Source: Deltaproteobacteria bacterium (GTDB taxonomy: Bacteria; Desulfobacterota; GWC2-55-46; UBA9637). From it: a DNA stretch of 37,698 nt. Where the stretch lies: the NCBI GenBank assembly GCA_016214995.1, contig JACRML010000038.1:1-37698 (forward strand), in the 5' to 3' direction. Under the pieces are notes generated by a model, which saw only the letters and a list, made by a program, of their open reading frames with translations, did not search any database and had not been told where the DNA came from. Position numbers and translations under genes: made by a program. This document shows positions 35,681 to 37,698 of this stretch, piece by piece (the first letter of the stretch is position 1; every line of letters starts with the position of its first letter).

Positions 35681-35694
35681 ATGTGGAGGTTTCT

Positions 35695-36123
35695 ATGATT
35701 GACATAAATGAAATTTTAACAATTCTGCCGCATCGCTATCCATTCCTTTTGGTGGACAAGGTTGTGGAATTTGAGGCTGGGAAGAAAGCCAAGGGTATAA
35801 AAAATGTAACAATCAATGAGCCTTTTTTTCAGGGACATTTCCCGGGGCACCCAATAATGCCCGGTGTGCTGATAATAGAGGCGATGGCGCAGGTTGGCGG
35901 CATACTTGCATTCAAGTCTCAAAATGTAATCAATAAGGCAGTTTACTTTATGGGGATAGATAAGGCAAAATTTCGTAAGCCAGTGCTGCCAGGGGACAGG
36001 CTGGAGCTTGTCCTGGAGGTAACAAAGCAAAGGGGTGCAATCTGGATGTTTAAAGGAGAGGCTTTTGTCGACGGTAAGCTGGTTAGTGAAGCAGAACTGA
36101 TGGCTACTATAATGGATAAATGA
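35695..36123 (+). CDS. fabZ: 3-hydroxyacyl-ACP dehydratase FabZ
   Basis: From ATG 35695 (142 residues, TGGAGG 8 bases upstream) the protein starts [21 protein letters not shown]. It contains the hot-dog fold with the catalytic His in [13 protein letters not shown] and the Glu in [10 protein letters not shown]. It dehydrates 3-hydroxyacyl-ACP in fatty-acid synthesis. Its place between lpxD and lpxA is conserved because it competes with lipid A synthesis for the same hydroxyacyl-ACP. The open frame extends ten codons further upstream without a ribosome-binding site. Confidence 0.97.
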   Translation: MIDINEILTILPHRYPFLLVDKVVEFEAGKKAKGIKNVTINEPFFQGHFPGHPIMPGVLIIEAMAQVGGILAFKSQNVINKAVYFMGIDKAKFRKPVLPGDRLELVLEVTKQRGAIWMFKGEAFVDGKLVSEAELMATIMDK

Positions 36124-36126
36124 ATT

Positions 36127-36232
36127 AAAACCCTAATTTCTAAATCCTAATTTCTAATAAAATATCAAATGACAAAATCTAATTTTATTATGGTGGTATT
36201 AGCAATTAGACATTAGGATTTAGATATTAATT
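36127..36232. repeat. AT-rich word-repeat hairpin between fabZ and lpxA
   Basis: Left arm CCCTAATTTCTAAATCCTAA and TTTCTAATAAAATATC; right arm GCAATTAGACATTAGGATTT and AGATATTAA. The 31-bp block 36133-36163 is identical to 30351-30381 upstream of lolD. Confidence 0.85.
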
Positions 36233-36257
36233 CTCTTATGAAAGAGAGAAACAAATA

Positions 36258-37094
36258 ATGCAGATAAAGACAAAAACCGGCAACAAGTTAATCCATCCCA
36301 CAGTTGTAATCCATCACGGCGCTGAGATTGCTGAGGATGTGGAGATAGGGCCCTATTCAGTTATAGGTAAAGATGTAACTATAGGCAAGGGGACAATTGT
36401 AGGCCCTCATGTTGTAATTGACGGCTGGACAAGCATAGGACATGGCTGCAAAATATATCAATTTGCATCTATAGGCGCGCCGCCTCAGGATATTACCTAC
36501 AAAGGGGAGAAAACAGAAGTCATTATTGGCGACAACAATGTAATAAGAGAATTTGTTACCATCCACAGGGCTACTACCAAGGCCGATAGAAAAACCGTCA
36601 TAGGGAATAATAACACGCTTCTTGCTTATGTTCATATCGCCCATGATTGCAAGATAGGCAATAATGTGATTATGGCAAATGCTGCTACTTTGGCAGGCCA
36701 TGTTGCCATTGAAGATTATGCATACATCGGCGGCCTGGTGGCTATCCATCAATTTGCAAGGGTCGGCGCCTACGCAATCATAGGCGGCGCATCGGCAGTT
36801 ACACATGATATTCCTCCATATGTTATGGCCGTTGGCAACAGGGCTAAATTATACGGCCTTAATAAAATAGGGCTGAGAAGACAGGGATTTTCAAGAGAGG
36901 ATATGGAGAGTCTTAAAAAGGCATACAATATCCTTTTCCGGAGCAGTTTTACTCTCAAAGATGCTGTAAATAAAGTGGAAAGTGAGATGGGGCATTCAAC
37001 CCGCCTTGCACATCTCATAAAGTTTATCAAGGCATCCAAACGTGGTATTACACGAGAAAAGGGGAGAAGGGTGGAATCCAGTGAAGAAGATTAA
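36258..37094 (+). CDS. lpxA: UDP-N-acetylglucosamine acyltransferase LpxA
   Basis: The 278-residue trimeric left-handed beta-helix enzyme adds the first 3-hydroxyacyl chain in lipid A synthesis. Hexapeptide repeats run from about 12 to 190. The catalytic His lies in YVHIAHDCKIGNN, and the LpxA-type motifs IREFVTIHRAT, IGGLVAIHQFARVGAYAIIGG and NRAKLYGLNKIGLRRQGF are present. It is about 15 residues longer than the E. coli enzyme, with a basic C-terminal tail (KASKRGITREKGRRVESSEED). Its 3' end overlaps the next gene by 14 bp. No strong ribosome-binding site is seen. Confidence 0.96.
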   Translation: MQIKTKTGNKLIHPTVVIHHGAEIAEDVEIGPYSVIGKDVTIGKGTIVGPHVVIDGWTSIGHGCKIYQFASIGAPPQDITYKGEKTEVIIGDNNVIREFVTIHRATTKADRKTVIGNNNTLLAYVHIAHDCKIGNNVIMANAATLAGHVAIEDYAYIGGLVAIHQFARVGAYAIIGGASAVTHDIPPYVMAVGNRAKLYGLNKIGLRRQGFSREDMESLKKAYNILFRSSFTLKDAVNKVESEMGHSTRLAHLIKFIKASKRGITREKGRRVESSEED

Positions 37095-37698
37095 GGTTGC
37101 CGTCATAGGTATTGGGCATCTGGGTAAATTTCATGCAGAAAAGTATGCGAGTCTTCCTAACGTAGAACTGATTGCCGTTGTTGATACTGATAAAAAGCGC
37201 GCTCAAGAAGCCGCATCAAATTTTAAAACCAATGCATTTTATTCACACCAAGATATCCTTTCAAGAGAAAAGGTGGATGCTGTAAGCATCGTTGTTCCAA
37301 CCTATCTTCATTATCAAATTGCAAAAGATTTTATTGCACAAGGAGTAGATATACTTTTAGAAAAGCCTATAACTAATACCATTGAAGAGGCAGATGAGCT
37401 TATAAGAGAGGCTGGAAACAAGAAGACTATCCTGCAGGTTGGACATCTTGAAAGGTTTAATGCAGCAGTTATTGCTGCCGAAGGTGTAGTGAGCAACACT
37501 TTATTTATAGAATGCCACAGGTTTTCTCCATTTCCCAACAGGTCGACAGATGTAGATGTGATTCTTGATGTTATGATCCATGATATAGATATTATCATGA
37601 ATTTTGTTAAATCAGAGATTGAATCAGTGGATGCAGTTGGCATGCCTGTTATAACTGATAAGGCTGACATAGCAAATGCGCGTATAAGATTTGCAAAT
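37081..37698 (+). CDS. Gfo/Idh/MocA-family oxidoreductase (partial, runs off the window)
   Basis: A frame starting at GTG 37081 stays open for 206 codons to the end of the window. It begins VKKIKVAVIGIGHLGKFHAE, a Rossmann NAD(P)-binding motif. It continues with VSIVVPTYLHYQIAKDFI, the catalytic-Lys motif LLEKPIT and the MIHDIDIIMNF segment of the Gfo/Idh fold. It overlaps lpxA by 14 bp, so it is translationally coupled to lipid A synthesis. In Leptospira and Acidithiobacillus a similar oxidoreductase, GnnA, oxidises UDP-GlcNAc at C3 so that an amino sugar (GlcNAc3N) can enter lipid A; that is a possible role here. The alternative is an unrelated sugar dehydrogenase in the lpxA-lpxB interval. 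Confidence 0.88.
   Translation, partial: MKKIKVAVIGIGHLGKFHAEKYASLPNVELIAVVDTDKKRAQEAASNFKTNAFYSHQDILSREKVDAVSIVVPTYLHYQIAKDFIAQGVDILLEKPITNTIEEADELIREAGNKKTILQVGHLERFNAAVIAAEGVVSNTLFIECHRFSPFPNRSTDVDVILDVMIHDIDIIMNFVKSEIESVDAVGMPVITDKADIANARIRFAN

Overview
Organism: the window comes from a Gram-negative (diderm) bacterium of moderate GC. It carries outer-membrane assembly genes (bamA, skp, lolC, lolD), lipid A genes (lpxD, fabZ, lpxA) and a type IVa pilus cluster in the order pilB-pilT-pilC-pilS-pilR-pilA followed by ABC-transporter genes. That order matches Myxococcus and Geobacter, and the mature pilin N-terminus (F1, E5, F24, Y27, Y32) is also of that type. A deltaproteobacterial lineage (Desulfobacterota or a relative) is the best guess; no 16S or other decisive marker is present. 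Layout, left part (1-6.6 kb, + strand): an ATP-grasp gene and three tightly coupled genes (junctions of 7 bp, TAATG and ATGA). These encode a TPR/outer-membrane beta-barrel protein, a TPR/membrane/PIG-L deacetylase fusion, and a membrane GT2 synthase with a glycoside-hydrolase-like C-terminal domain. Together they resemble the parts list of the pgaABC polysaccharide system, but with a different deacetylase fold and different domain fusions. This is my main candidate for an undescribed system. From 6.6 to 12.3 kb, minus strand: a small secreted helical protein, an HPF-cold-shock fusion, tRNA-Lys, and ahcY and metK (activated methyl cycle) behind a promoter with nested palindromes. In the same stretch are rpe on the + strand and a Slp-like lipoprotein on the minus strand. 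tRNA-Pro follows. Middle (12.9-26.1 kb, + strand): the pilus cluster. PilB and PilT are the extension and retraction ATPases, PilC the membrane platform, and PilS/PilR the two-component system. pilA has a near-ideal sigma-54 promoter with two palindromes about 100-120 bp upstream. The cluster has been rearranged. A four-helix-bundle gene sits between pilS and pilR, flanked by direct repeats. The region after pilA holds a 5'-truncated TPR gene, a 3'-truncated ABC ATPase copy, a HepT/MntA toxin-antitoxin pair and then an intact ABC transporter (PilGHI-like). Right part (26.2-37.7 kb, + strand): lysS, then envelope genes: lolC, a TPR/double cyclic-nucleotide-binding protein, lolD, a bamA with an extra N-terminal domain, skp, a broken lpxD, fabZ, lpxA and the start of a Gfo/Idh oxidoreductase. 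Repeats: most gene junctions carry long imperfect hairpins made of short words repeated in tandem (for example ctaattc, gggatta, gcagta, ttgcatc), with one arm roughly complementary to the other. The same words run into coding sequence at several points: two signal peptides, the PilS ATPase domain, a BamA linker, and the C-termini of LpxD and the four-helix protein.
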